The notes under the pieces are model-generated. The model made no database searches, was not told where the DNA came from, and worked only from the letters and a program-made list of their open reading frames with translations. The position numbers and the translations under genes are program-made. From Hyaloperonospora brassicae (Eukaryota > Oomycota > Peronosporomycetes > Peronosporales > Peronosporaceae): a stretch of 64,000 nt of DNA. This document shows positions 55,295 to 64,000 of the stretch, piece by piece. Where the stretch lies: NCBI GenBank assembly GCA_947650285.1, contig CANTFL010000223.1, positions 1-64,000 of the forward strand. Direction: 5' to 3'. The first letter of the stretch is position 1. Each line of letters starts with the position of its first letter.

Positions 55295-55757
55295 TGCATG
55301 ACCTCGAGTCTTCTACACGACTCTAGTAGCTACGCACTGAACTAGTAATTACAAATACAACTCTCACTGAAAGCAGTGAAGGTAAGTGCCCTGTTGCCTC
55401 TTTACACTGCAAAATTCAAGGTTAAACGACTAAGCCAAAGACTTTGGTCGTATAAAAAGTAAAACTGCCATCGAATACAATCAGTACAATTCATGTTGTG
55501 TCTATCTTTGTCCTCACTTTATTATATATATACTTTAAACAATAAAGACGTTTATTCAACATCCATTGCGCGCGTCTGGCAGCGATTAGTAGGTTAATCG
55601 AAACATAGTATCAACAAATGAGCAGAACTTTGGGTCATTTCAACAATTTCGCTGAATGAAATGATATTGTTCAAAGAATATTTAACATAGTATTTTCTAT
55701 CAAGATTTCTCATGATGATAATATCCGGTAACAGGCCACCCTTTGAAGTACCCCCTT
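55295..55757 (-). repeat. Element E 3' LTR
   Basis: The right part is homologous to the C LTR ('cattgcgcgcgtct', 'aaagaatattta', paired 'tcatttcaac...tgaaatga'). The inner end lies against a polypurine tract ('gcggaagggggta' on the minus strand). The left boundary is uncertain, about 55295. It differs strongly from the LTR of D. Confidence 0.7.
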
Positions 55758-55886
55758 CCGCAATTGATTGTCACTCGAGTGACTATTAAAACTTAGTGTC
55801 CACCCGTTGGGCACTATTGGGACAGGAAACACTTGCTGAGTAAGATTCACTCACTCCTGAAATCGCGTCGCATAATTTACAAGTCC

Positions 55887-57540
55887 ATGCGACGCGCAGC
55901 AAGAGCCGTCAAGCAGTCAATTGCTCGTGCTCACGCGGTAGACGATTCGACGCCTGCTACTTCGTCTCTACCTGCCGTACCTGTTGCTGCAGGTGCACGT
56001 GATACTACACCACGTGTAAATGAAGCTTTACGTGCAGCATCCGTTGCTGCAGGTGCGCGTGGCACTTATTCATCTGCTGATGATGGCTCCGAGGCGGAGC
56101 TTATGTACTCTAGCGAGTTTGACGGTGTATACGACTTGGTGAAGGTCCATACGCCACCCGGACCACCTGTGGTAGCTGTCTCTGAGGATTTAAGAAAGAA
56201 GGATCGAAAAAACAAGGTGTAATAAGAGCCACATCATGTTTTTTTTAATATCATGAGTCTACTTGTTCATTAAACTATTTCGCTTTTCCGCAATCATTGT
56301 CGTTTAATTTCGTCGATGTCTTGTGCCATCTTACTTCTGAATCCCATGTTACACAACCTCTGTATTTTCCACAGGACGATCGTTTTGTGCAGCAAGCCCA
56401 ATCCTTGACTTCTGCCAGAGCGGCTGCTCAACATCTTGTCTAATAATACAAGCAAGCATCATCGCATAGCTTTGTTCAATGCTAAGACTTCACAGCCTTG
56501 AATCGATTGCAAGCACCTTGCGTGCTGAGGAAGACATCTATCTCGGTGCTTTTATCGAGCATCGATGGTATAGCAGAAACCATAAGCATGATGAAAATAC
56601 GCTTTTGGCGGCGTGGAATGCGTATATCTGCAATGTCATCGACATTGGGCGTGAAGAGTGGCTCCAAAACGTGATACGGCACGTATTTAGTGTGATAAGA
56701 GAACCCCGACCGTTGAAAAGTACCGGTTGCATCGGTTGTCGTGTGAGGCCAGCCCTACTTGCCTCCTGTGGGTTGATCCATATGCGAGTTGTGTTGACAA
56801 CTCGTAGCGTGCACAAAGGGAAGTGTATTACCTGATTTTGTTGTGGGGTAGGTATCACATCTCTACTGAGATGTGTAAGCGATTACGAACTTGCTATCCG
56901 TCTACAAGCACCAAAATCGCTTGGCTTCCCATGGGCCTGAAGACTCATCGGATGTGTCTGGTTGTAATTCTCGACGAGACCCGTTTCGTCGTACGTTATC
57001 TGGGCTTGAGGCTCACAGATGTCAAATGATTGGGGTTTCCGACTAGCGGACAAGGTAACTCGTTCTCTGCCCTTTCGAGCCAATATGGTTCAAGATACGC
57101 CGCACGTTAAAGCGTTGGCCAACGTGCGATTACAGCATCGGATCGGTTGGCGGCGGATCAACACTGTTCGACTCAGTCGCTGAGAGTACAGGAGAACTTA
57201 GACCGCCATTACCTCGTTCTCTGCGAGTTGAGAGAGGATTGGAGTGCGAGTATCGTTGTCGCCATGACTTGGCGACTTTCGTGCAACGTCAACCAGCCAA
57301 TAGAGGAACAGACCGATCATACCTTGCGATTGCTCAACTTGAGAACGAACGCGAGTTTCTTCTCCTGAGCGACGAGATAGTGGCATCGGTCGCGAGACTG
57401 GTTTACTGAAGGACCAGCTCGAGTGTTTGGTCCGTGATCACAAGAATCTGTTGGGTATTATTGGGCGTGGAGGCTGTCTACTTTCTCGGAAGAGACCTCG
57501 TACTGATAGTAAGGGCGGAGACTACCAGCATAGAATGTAG
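55887..57540 (+). pseudogene. Element E antisense ORF (aORF)
   Basis: Same protein as in D. The ATG at 55887 aligns with the second ATG of the C aORF (12280). N-terminal frame open to 56222; helical block 'RAEEDIYLGAFIEHRW' and 'ENTLLAAWNAYICNV' at 56520-56640; degenerate coiled coil with 'IAQLENEREFLLLSDEIV' (about 57320-57380); conserved end 'RDHKNLLGIIGRGGCLLSRK' and 'RPRTDSKGG', stopping at 57538-57540. From about 56880 it lies antisense to the Pol tail. No membrane segment or catalytic motif is visible. Confidence 0.78.
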
Positions 57541-58106
57541 GATGCGTGTACATCCTGCGAGGCAACTTTATCGTGTAGGCATTGCCTTTGCAGTTCAATA
57601 CACGAAATGAACAAATGTATTTCGGCAGTAGTTTACTACTGCCGACACTAGTGACTGCATGTCTAGGTAGGTTTACCGTAGACAGTAGTGCTAGGTCGTT
57701 AATCTTAAATGAAAGAACATTTGCTCTTCCATTCTTGTCTGCGCTCCGTTCTAGCGGTCCTCCGCGTTAGCGATGGAGTCCTGAACGAAACGGACTACCG
57801 GTTCTCGAGTCAACAGAAAGTTCTTTGCTGACTCGTTGTTGTATATTCTAGTGCGGCTTGTGCGCACTGCTAAGAGATTCTTCTCTTCTTCAGCGAGGGC
57901 GTCGACTTCCTCGACGGCATGATCGTTGAAGATGCTGAATATTCCAGCATCGTCATCATTTTCTGATGTAGCAGCATCGTCATCGTTACTGCTAATACCG
58001 ACGTAGTCGATGTCGACATTATCGACATCGGCGTCAAAAGTATCGGTGTGTGCGGTGATACGTGATGATCAAGAGCCAAAACGGTTTTTGCTCGAGCAAG
58101 TCCCTT
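56890..58106 (-). pseudogene. Element E Pol tail with chromodomain remnant
   Basis: Mirror of 51836-53050: acidic linker (58070-57880, 'DDNAGIFSIFND'), GPY-type module (about 57770-57550), and the chromodomain-like frame 57083-56883 with 'ICEPQAQITYDETGLVENYN'. Confidence 0.75.
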
Positions 58107-59046
58107 CCCCCTTAACTCAGAGTCACTGTGTATCAGGACAGGAATACGCGGGTGGCGTAAGCCATTACCGTAGAACGGTGTATGCGTCGTGGACGTATGC
58201 ACGGAGTTGTTGATGGTGAATTCCACCGTCGACAAAAACTCACTCCAACTCGAAAAGGAGTGGATGTATCCTCGAAGTAGTTCTTCGAGGACACTGTTTG
58301 CACGTCCTGTCTAATATCCGTTTCGGGACGGTCAGAGGTGAACATCTTCAACCGTGTTCCCAATGTGCGGAACACGGATTGCCAAAAAGTCGCCGTGAAC
58401 CGAGGGTCCCGGTCGGACACGAGTTCACAAGGTAACCCGAGGAGTCGAAACACTGTGTCGATGAAGACACGCGCACATCCGGTCGCAGTGATCGACTCGA
58501 GGACCGCAACAAGATGCACCATCTTGCCGAAACAGTCCAAAAACACAAGAGTACCATTACTCCTGTGAGTGTCTTCGGGAAACCCGAAGACTAAATCCAT
58601 TGAGACCGACTGCCAGCAATATTTCGGAATAGAAAGAGAATGTAAAGGTGCAAGGGATAAAGAAATGGGCTTCACACGCTGATCGACCTCACAAGAACGA
58701 ATGTACTTGCTCACAAAGTGATACTGGCGTGACCAGTAAAGTCACGACTTATCGTAAGGTACGTCTTTTCTCTACCACGATGTCCACCGGTTGGGGCATC
58801 GTGACATTCGAACATGATGCGTCAACGCAAATCATTATGATCGGAAACGACGACACGTGGTGTGTCGTCTGGAACTGCTGTGTAGTACAGCAACCCGTTG
58901 CGAATCGTATACCGATCCAAAAAGAAGCGGTATAGAGCCGTCAAATCCGACAAGGATTTTTCGGGATGAATTTGCAAGGTGGTCCACCAAACGGAGGAGA
59001 TTCATATCTCCTACCTGGGCCTTCTGCACGTCGTCGAGCAACGACG
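58107..59046 (-). pseudogene. Element E integrase
   Basis: Mirror of the integrase of D. The core 58714-58133 has 'SVSMDLVFGFPEDTH' and 'ELVSDRDPRFTATFWQS'; the first two catalytic Asp residues are present. The zinc domain is partly lost and the Glu-side block is damaged. Confidence 0.84.
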
Positions 59047-59512
59047 GTACTCTGACTTACAGCGCCGCAACAGTGGGCAAAGCCTCACTGTTGAACGGCG
59101 TAGTCGGCTCGAAATCGGGCCGACGCGAAAGCGCATCAGCGACGACGTTCAGTCTTTCTGGTTTATATTTTAAGGATAAATTGTACTCCGCGACGAAAGA
59201 CAGCCATCTCTCCATTCTTTTCGAGAGATGAAAAGTGTTTACGGCCATGCGTAAAGACTTATGTGCCGTACATTAGATAAACGGTCTATCTCCGAAGAGA
59301 TAGACGCGTAAATTAGTCAGTGCATACTTCATGGCAAGGCGTTCCTTTCCCTACACTGAATAATTGCGTTCAGCGGGTTGCAGCTGACGCGATTGATATC
59401 AGACGACACGATCTGAGCCGTCTGTGTCATACTGCATCAACGCACACCTGATTACTTAATCGCTGGCGTCGCAGACCACATGGAATGATCTATCCTGATC
59501 TGCAATCGCCAA
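59047..59512 (-). pseudogene. Element E RNase H domain
   Basis: Mirror of the domain of D: 'ILAIADQDRSFHVVCDASD' with a stop, then 'FHLSKRMERWLSFVAEYNLS' and 'ALSRRPDFEP'. One extra TAG (59274-59276 region, 'tctaatgtac' on the minus strand) distinguishes it from D. Confidence 0.8.
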
Positions 59513-61050
59513 GATGGGCAATTTCATTAAGCTCTGGTTTATGCCTTCAGAGGAACGCTGCCAGTCAGCGTTCAGTGACCACTTCACATGTTTCTTGAGT
59601 AAACAAGACAGATGCACAGTCATCTTGGCGTGGTTGCGCGAGCACTTGTGCAAGTACGCCACTGGGCCAAGGAACTTACGGAGTCCCTTGACATCGACTG
59701 GAACTGATCAGACGGTGATTGCTTTGATAATTTGGAGATCAGGGCGTACGCCGTGTTCACCAACGGTGCATGGAAGAAGTGGTGTTTTGCTAGCCGCGAA
59801 TACACACTTCTTAAGGTTGGCGTACAACTTATGCTGGCGCATAAGTTGAAGAAACTGACGAACGTGTGTTCTGTGAACTTTCACGTCCGTCGTTCCGCCC
59901 ATACCCAGGCTATGGACGAACAGATCGTCGAAGTAACTCGGTGCAAAATCCCGCACCGGTCGAAAGAGATTTGTAACACATCTGTTGAAGGTTGCAGGGG
60001 CATTACTCAGCCCTGTGGCATAACTAGCCACTCCCACAGCATACCGCTGGGGGCACTTACTTATGTGTACAGTATGTCCCGTTCACGAATGAACATCTGA
60101 TAGAAGCCATCCATCAGATCCATGGACGAAAAGATGGTACTCTTTGACATACCATCTATGATTACGTCCTTCCTCGGTATCGGAGTCTGAGCCGGTACCG
60201 TTGCAGCATTCAATTTGTTGAATGCGTGCACTATCCGCCACCCTCCTGTGGCCTTTCGCGTACAGAAGGTCGGAGAGCTGTGCGGGGAAGTTGATTCCCT
60301 CACATGGCCCGGTGATAAGCGATCAGTAATGATCTTATCGATCGCTAGTACTTGTTCACGAGGCAGTGGTTACTGCTTCATGACACAGTACTTCGAGCCC
60401 GGTTTGAGCTCGATCTCGTGTCGAGTGCCTTTGTCCTTAGGCAAATCGCACGGTACGGATTCAGAAAATACATCCATGAATTCGATCAAATCCTAATACA
60501 AAAGATTTTCCTGGAGCGACGCCTGCGATTGAAAAGTGTAACGCTCAATCCGAGTCTTCTCATCGAAAACACTCTCGTCCATCGATGAACTCCTGGGAAC
60601 CCGTTTGCTCTCATGAACACCATTGCCGACCCAATGTCTGTGATAACTCGTCATCTGGGACAAGTATACCGATATGGTTGAGTTTGCCACTACGTATATC
60701 ACGTAAGAACCATCTTGGTTCTAACGTTAGCAATGAATAAATATTCGAAGTCGGCTTCGAAGGTGCAATTAGATCAAGCGTATAAGCGCCTTCGCTTGAT
60801 CAGTCATTGATCAAGACGTTCAATGGCTTAGTCACTTCCTGGAATGCCATATCCATAGGATGCTAAGGACTCTCTCCATTAGCATATACCGCTTGAGGAA
60901 GGTCTTCCGCAAGTAAGTGGGGTCTCTTTTCTTGCACGTCTTCTGATAGTGGCTGCGCACCTTCTGTCAGGTAGCGATAGTTCACGGTCGACTGTCTAGT
61001 CGACATAGGATCATTGTGCTGTCGTATCTCGGCAACTGGCCATTTCTCTC
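59513..61050 (-). pseudogene. Element E reverse transcriptase and linker
   Basis: 60303-60061 has 'ATGGWRIVHAFNKLN' and 'FSSMDLMDGFYQM', nearly identical to B and C; 60037-59708 has 'GLSNAPATFN' and 'SYFDDLFVHS' with FDD. The one-base loss at 60006-60015 is the same as in B and C. The linker before RT (61050-60500) is recognisable ('TLDLIAPSKP', 'LEPRWFLRDIRSGK') but has several stops. Confidence 0.85.
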
Positions 61051-61451
61051 ATGTATGCTGTCTTCCTGCCATGCATCCGTGTCCCGGTCCACTCGACTTA
61101 TTCGAGTGGTGGAATTTCAGCTCCTCCTGTGCATTTGCACATTTGTAGGTTTTTTTTATCAAAGTGTAGTGACCATCTACACTGCGGTCTTGCCCAGTCG
61201 TGCTAACGAGTTTACCACAAGCAAAGTCATCGCACTTACTTGCAATATATCCACGCGCGTGTGGACGCTCCATGACGTCCATCAGATGGTCATTTGATGA
61301 ACAAGCGATAGGCATTTTGAAGTATCGATGCTACCAGCTCACCCTTGGCAAGAATCTTTTAAGCCAAGACAATTTAAACTGACATCAAACTTATCATCCA
61401 GATCCAGTACGATGAAATTATCATCGTACTGTTTGTCTTATAATGTTTAGT
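61051..61451 (-). pseudogene. Element E protease, active site deleted
   Basis: The residues after the flap are present ('FIVLDLDDKFD'-like near 61400, then 'HTRV', and 'FHHSNKSSGPGHGCMAGRQ' near 61110-61050). The catalytic D-C-G and about 270 bp around it are missing: the sequence jumps from the gag end to the flap near 61450. At the place of the amber in B and C this copy has CAG (61058-61060). Confidence 0.75.
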
Positions 61452-62620
61452 CAAGATATTTGCAAAATACCTTGATGTTGCTAAATCAGAAGGGCTCTCC
61501 GCCCCTACTGACCTCGTCCATTCTTTGGTGGTCCGCCTTGATGTCGTGGCTTTGCGGCAGTGCCGTAACCTTGTCCTCCACTTTGCCAAGCTGGTAGACA
61601 GTCACTTCGGTTAATACCGCGAGGTTCTCAACTGGAGACACTGCATTCATATGAGTAGTGGTCTAACTTGTGGCAAAGATGCATCTCATCAATTGCTTGT
61701 CGTTCGAAGGGTTAGGTCTCTTGCCCTCAACATAACGGAGAAATATAGGATCTGAACTTCCGACTGCTAATTATCTCTATGGACGATATGGGGTCAGTGT
61801 GGTGTAAGCCTTTCTTACATTAGAGATTGGATTCTGTTTCACACTAGAGACTCCTGATCCGCAGCTGAGATCGCTTCTGCAAGCGACTACAGATCTCTGC
61901 AAATTAGGTGGACTTGAGCGCGACCCTCTGCGAGACCTGAATGAATGTTGTGATCAAGACGAATTCGCGCACAGTGATTGCTACCATGCAACTTGCAAGG
62001 TAACGCACATGTTGGTCGTAAGCGTAAACTTTTTTCTTACCCTGTTTGAGTTGCAGGAGCTCTGACAGGGCTCCGAACTCTGCCCTTGGAGGCTCAAAGT
62101 TTCGCTAAATCAGGGACTTGAATATCCTGGACGACCCAAACACATCTGAATTGTGCAACTTGAGAATTTTTGTTCAAATTTTGGCACGACCTGCCAATTA
62201 CTAAGCAAATGCTAGTTGCATTTTCTTAACGTCGACGTGACGAGCCTCAATGACGTCGCATGAATCGACAACCATCTCAACAGGGCTTCTTCCTCGACTC
62301 CCCGGTACTTGAAGATCTATAAAGTTAACGTCTCCCGTCGACGCAAGTGTGTCAACCTAGTAAATCGAAACGGTTGCTGTCTCAGCATTTCAGTCTGCTG
62401 GTGATCTTATTGTCACAACAAGATCACTTCCGCTCGAGACTCATCAAGTTCCCTTTGCAAGAACTTGCTGATGACGAAACGCTGCTGACCCCTATCCCCT
62501 GAGGGTAGCATGACCTAGACAGCTTCTTCACCAACGGTCGAACTCATTCGTCTGACCGCAATCCATTCGACATCATTCAAATAGGAGTAGTTTAATCGGT
62601 GATATCCTGAACAATTTGTT
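61452..62620 (-). pseudogene. Element E gag, heavily decayed
   Basis: Follows gag of C in outline on the minus strand: near 62570 'TNEF' for the N-terminal block; then Leu/Gln-rich helix remains (62480-62380), capsid-like remains and Arg/Gly stretches near 61560. Many stops and indels. It ends against repeat J at about 62620 without the start codon region and LTR. Confidence 0.65.
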
Positions 62621-63665
62621 CTCGCTGTCAATTTCAGATAACGTTCCGGAGAGTGCATAGGCTACTACATCTTCTTCTGGTTACACTTAAAATGAAGCAG
62701 TAGCTGATATATTTTGACAGTGGATGCCACTTCCGACACGCAGAGCAAGTTGGTCCGACATACCTGGGATGATCGTGTATTCGGTGCACTGCAACATCTA
62801 CATCCCTTCCAATCGATATTTGACATATTATTGACGTCAAACAGCCCAATCTTGCTGCCACACTATCGACGCCCAATCAATCAAAAGCGTGTCAACTATC
62901 ATTGAAAGCTTCTGACGACACATGTGATACAGTCGGGTGCTCAGAACTTCTCTCGATATGTGCCGTATGGCCGACCGCCACCCAAAGCAATGATCTCTCT
63001 AGCCTTTTTCTACTTGGCTAAACGCATCGACAGGCTCCTCAGCAGTGCAAGCTAGAGCGGGTAAGCTACAGAAGATAGACCCGTCTTTCGTTGCTGTGTA
63101 TTCGTTGTGCTTGTGAGATGTGCAGACCTATCAATGGTTCGGCGACAGCTTAAAGGGTTGGCTCGATGTGAGCACAACATCAACGACCGACCAAGCAGAG
63201 GTTGAACCAAGCGATGACATGAGGAAAGGCTAAACGGCCAAGAAAAAGTCGAAGCTGTCACCTAGGACTCTTGATGGTTGACTATACAACTACTGCCGAC
63301 CAAGCGTGGAGCAACAAGCAGCCGTCGAGACGCTGGATTCGTGTTCTGCACCGCTCGACCTCGACAGTGTGGCACCCAAGATAGAAGCGCGAAGTAGCGA
63401 TGTGCGACATCACGATTGCCATGGTGCGTATGTGTGGCCAAGGAACGACTGAAGCCGACGGTGTGGCTTGCAAGCGGTCGGACGATCCTGTCGTCGAGAT
63501 GCTCATGAGCGACGCGCAGGCGGCCTGAGTCAAGGACCAATGCATTGATGTGCAGAAAAAGATGACGGCTGATGGAGAGCGCGGTAAAGCACAGGCGTAT
63601 CACAAGGTTGCGAAATAGATGCAGGATAGAGAGATCATGGAACGAAACAAGCAGAATAAGGAGAC
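62621..63665 (+). repeat. Repeat J, right copy (inverted partner at 22210-23257)
   Basis: Nearly identical to the reverse complement of 22210-23257, apart from diverged bases around 62650-62720. It is cut at 63665/63666 by an LTR: the left copy continues 'agtcgaagcc' after the shared 'aaggagac', while here TGTAACGGGG follows. Confidence 0.82.
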
Positions 63666-64000
63666 TGTAACGGGGTTACACGTCGACGGGTAGTTGACAA
63701 TAGGTAGGGTGCACGTAAGGGATGGGATCCCTTTTTCATGGTGATATTGGAACACAGTATCAATTGTTGAAGACTGATGTCTGTCAACAATCGATTACGA
63801 GATCTTTTGGGAGGTTTTTTCGGACATTAGAGAGTAGGTTAATTAATTTGTATTACGGTGTTCTTTTAGATTAAAAGAAGAAATAAAATCCAGTTCCCAT
63901 TTTGATCAACATAAGACACGTGCCTTACGAGGCGTCTTGATCGGAAGAGCTAGCAACGCCTGTAAAGGTAGCTGATCTTGAGCACTCTGTGCTGTGATTC
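63666..64000 (+). repeat. Start of another LTR, running off the window
   Basis: Begins TGTAACGGGGTTACACG exactly where repeat J is interrupted, the same terminal motif as the family-2 LTRs. The rest does not closely match the other LTRs here. Its orientation and its other end are unknown. Confidence 0.6.

Larger units (their letters stand above)
55758..60001 (-). repeat. Right arm of the 4.25-kb inverted repeat
   Basis: Reverse complement of 49941-54185, ending at the same functional points (in RT and at the polypurine tract). Arms are separated by 1.57 kb made of the two different LTRs and a spacer. Confidence 0.95.
55295..62620 (-). mobile_element. Element E: family-2 retrotransposon, 5' LTR missing
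   Basis: From the 3' LTR at the left to the gag N-terminus at the right, where it meets repeat J. No 5' LTR or PBS is visible. It faces element D tail to tail. Most of its 3' half is the right arm of the inverted repeat. Gag and the protease are strongly decayed, RT better preserved. Confidence 0.87.

Noticed and set aside
54190..55757. The whole D-E unit as a single foldback transposon
   Set aside because: The arms end at retrotransposon functional sites (polypurine tract, RT), and each arm is part of a recognisable Gypsy element with its own, different LTR.

Overview
This window reads as a gene-poor, transposon-packed stretch of an oomycete genome. I infer Peronosporales (Phytophthora or downy-mildew type) because the elements are chromodomain-carrying Ty3/Gypsy retrotransposons with oomycete-style proteases, and because the one convincing host-like gene has an oomycete-type initiator (Inr) upstream. 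No prokaryotic features, rRNA, tRNA or CRISPR were seen. I name element copies A to H and repeats J, K, L for reference only.

Layout. 1-1871 is the gag/5' end of a family-1 chromovirus copy (A, minus strand). 4006-20017 is a complete family-2 element B (plus strand, target duplication CGCCC). Its 3' LTR is split by a younger family-2 element C (11751-19732, minus strand, target duplication TTAAC). 20018-25822 is non-LTR DNA holding half of an inverted repeat pair (J) and a small secreted six-cysteine protein gene (24427-24621). Two solo LTRs follow (25823-26216 with CGTGG; 27343-27802 with CATGC), then about 4 kb without recognisable genes, a decayed repeat (K), an LTR fragment (G), and a 14.5-kb family-1 chromovirus H (32944-47407, minus strand). 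After a relic (L) on the minus strand, two family-2 copies lie tail to tail: D (plus, 5' truncated, to 54647) and E (minus, 55295-62620). Their internal parts form a 4.25-kb near-perfect inverted repeat although their LTRs differ. The right copy of J and the start of another LTR close the window.

Family 2 is organised LTR, PBS, gag (CCHC knuckle), protease with a D-C-G active site, reverse transcriptase, RNase H, integrase, acidic linker, chromodomain, LTR. On the opposite strand lies an additional antisense ORF (aORF). It starts next to the 3' LTR, runs toward pol, and its coiled-coil half lies directly antisense to the pol linker and chromodomain. The aORF can be followed from end to end in B, C, D and E, and its C-terminal block is conserved in all of them. 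Family-1 element H also carries a long coiled-coil ORF antisense to pol in the same place, and relic L shows a similar antisense-type helical reading frame. This antisense gene is the best candidate here for an undescribed system.

A second unexpected pattern is that family-2 DNA, coding and LTR alike, is full of short near-perfect inverted repeats (8-11 bp stems, tiny loops, every few tens of bases). One 28-bp hairpin in B is a templated inverted copy that replaced the sequence still present in C. All pol and gag genes are broken. B and C share several identical lesions and islands of near identity, which points to gene conversion or amplification of a defective lineage. All comparisons were made by eye; no alignment or search was run.
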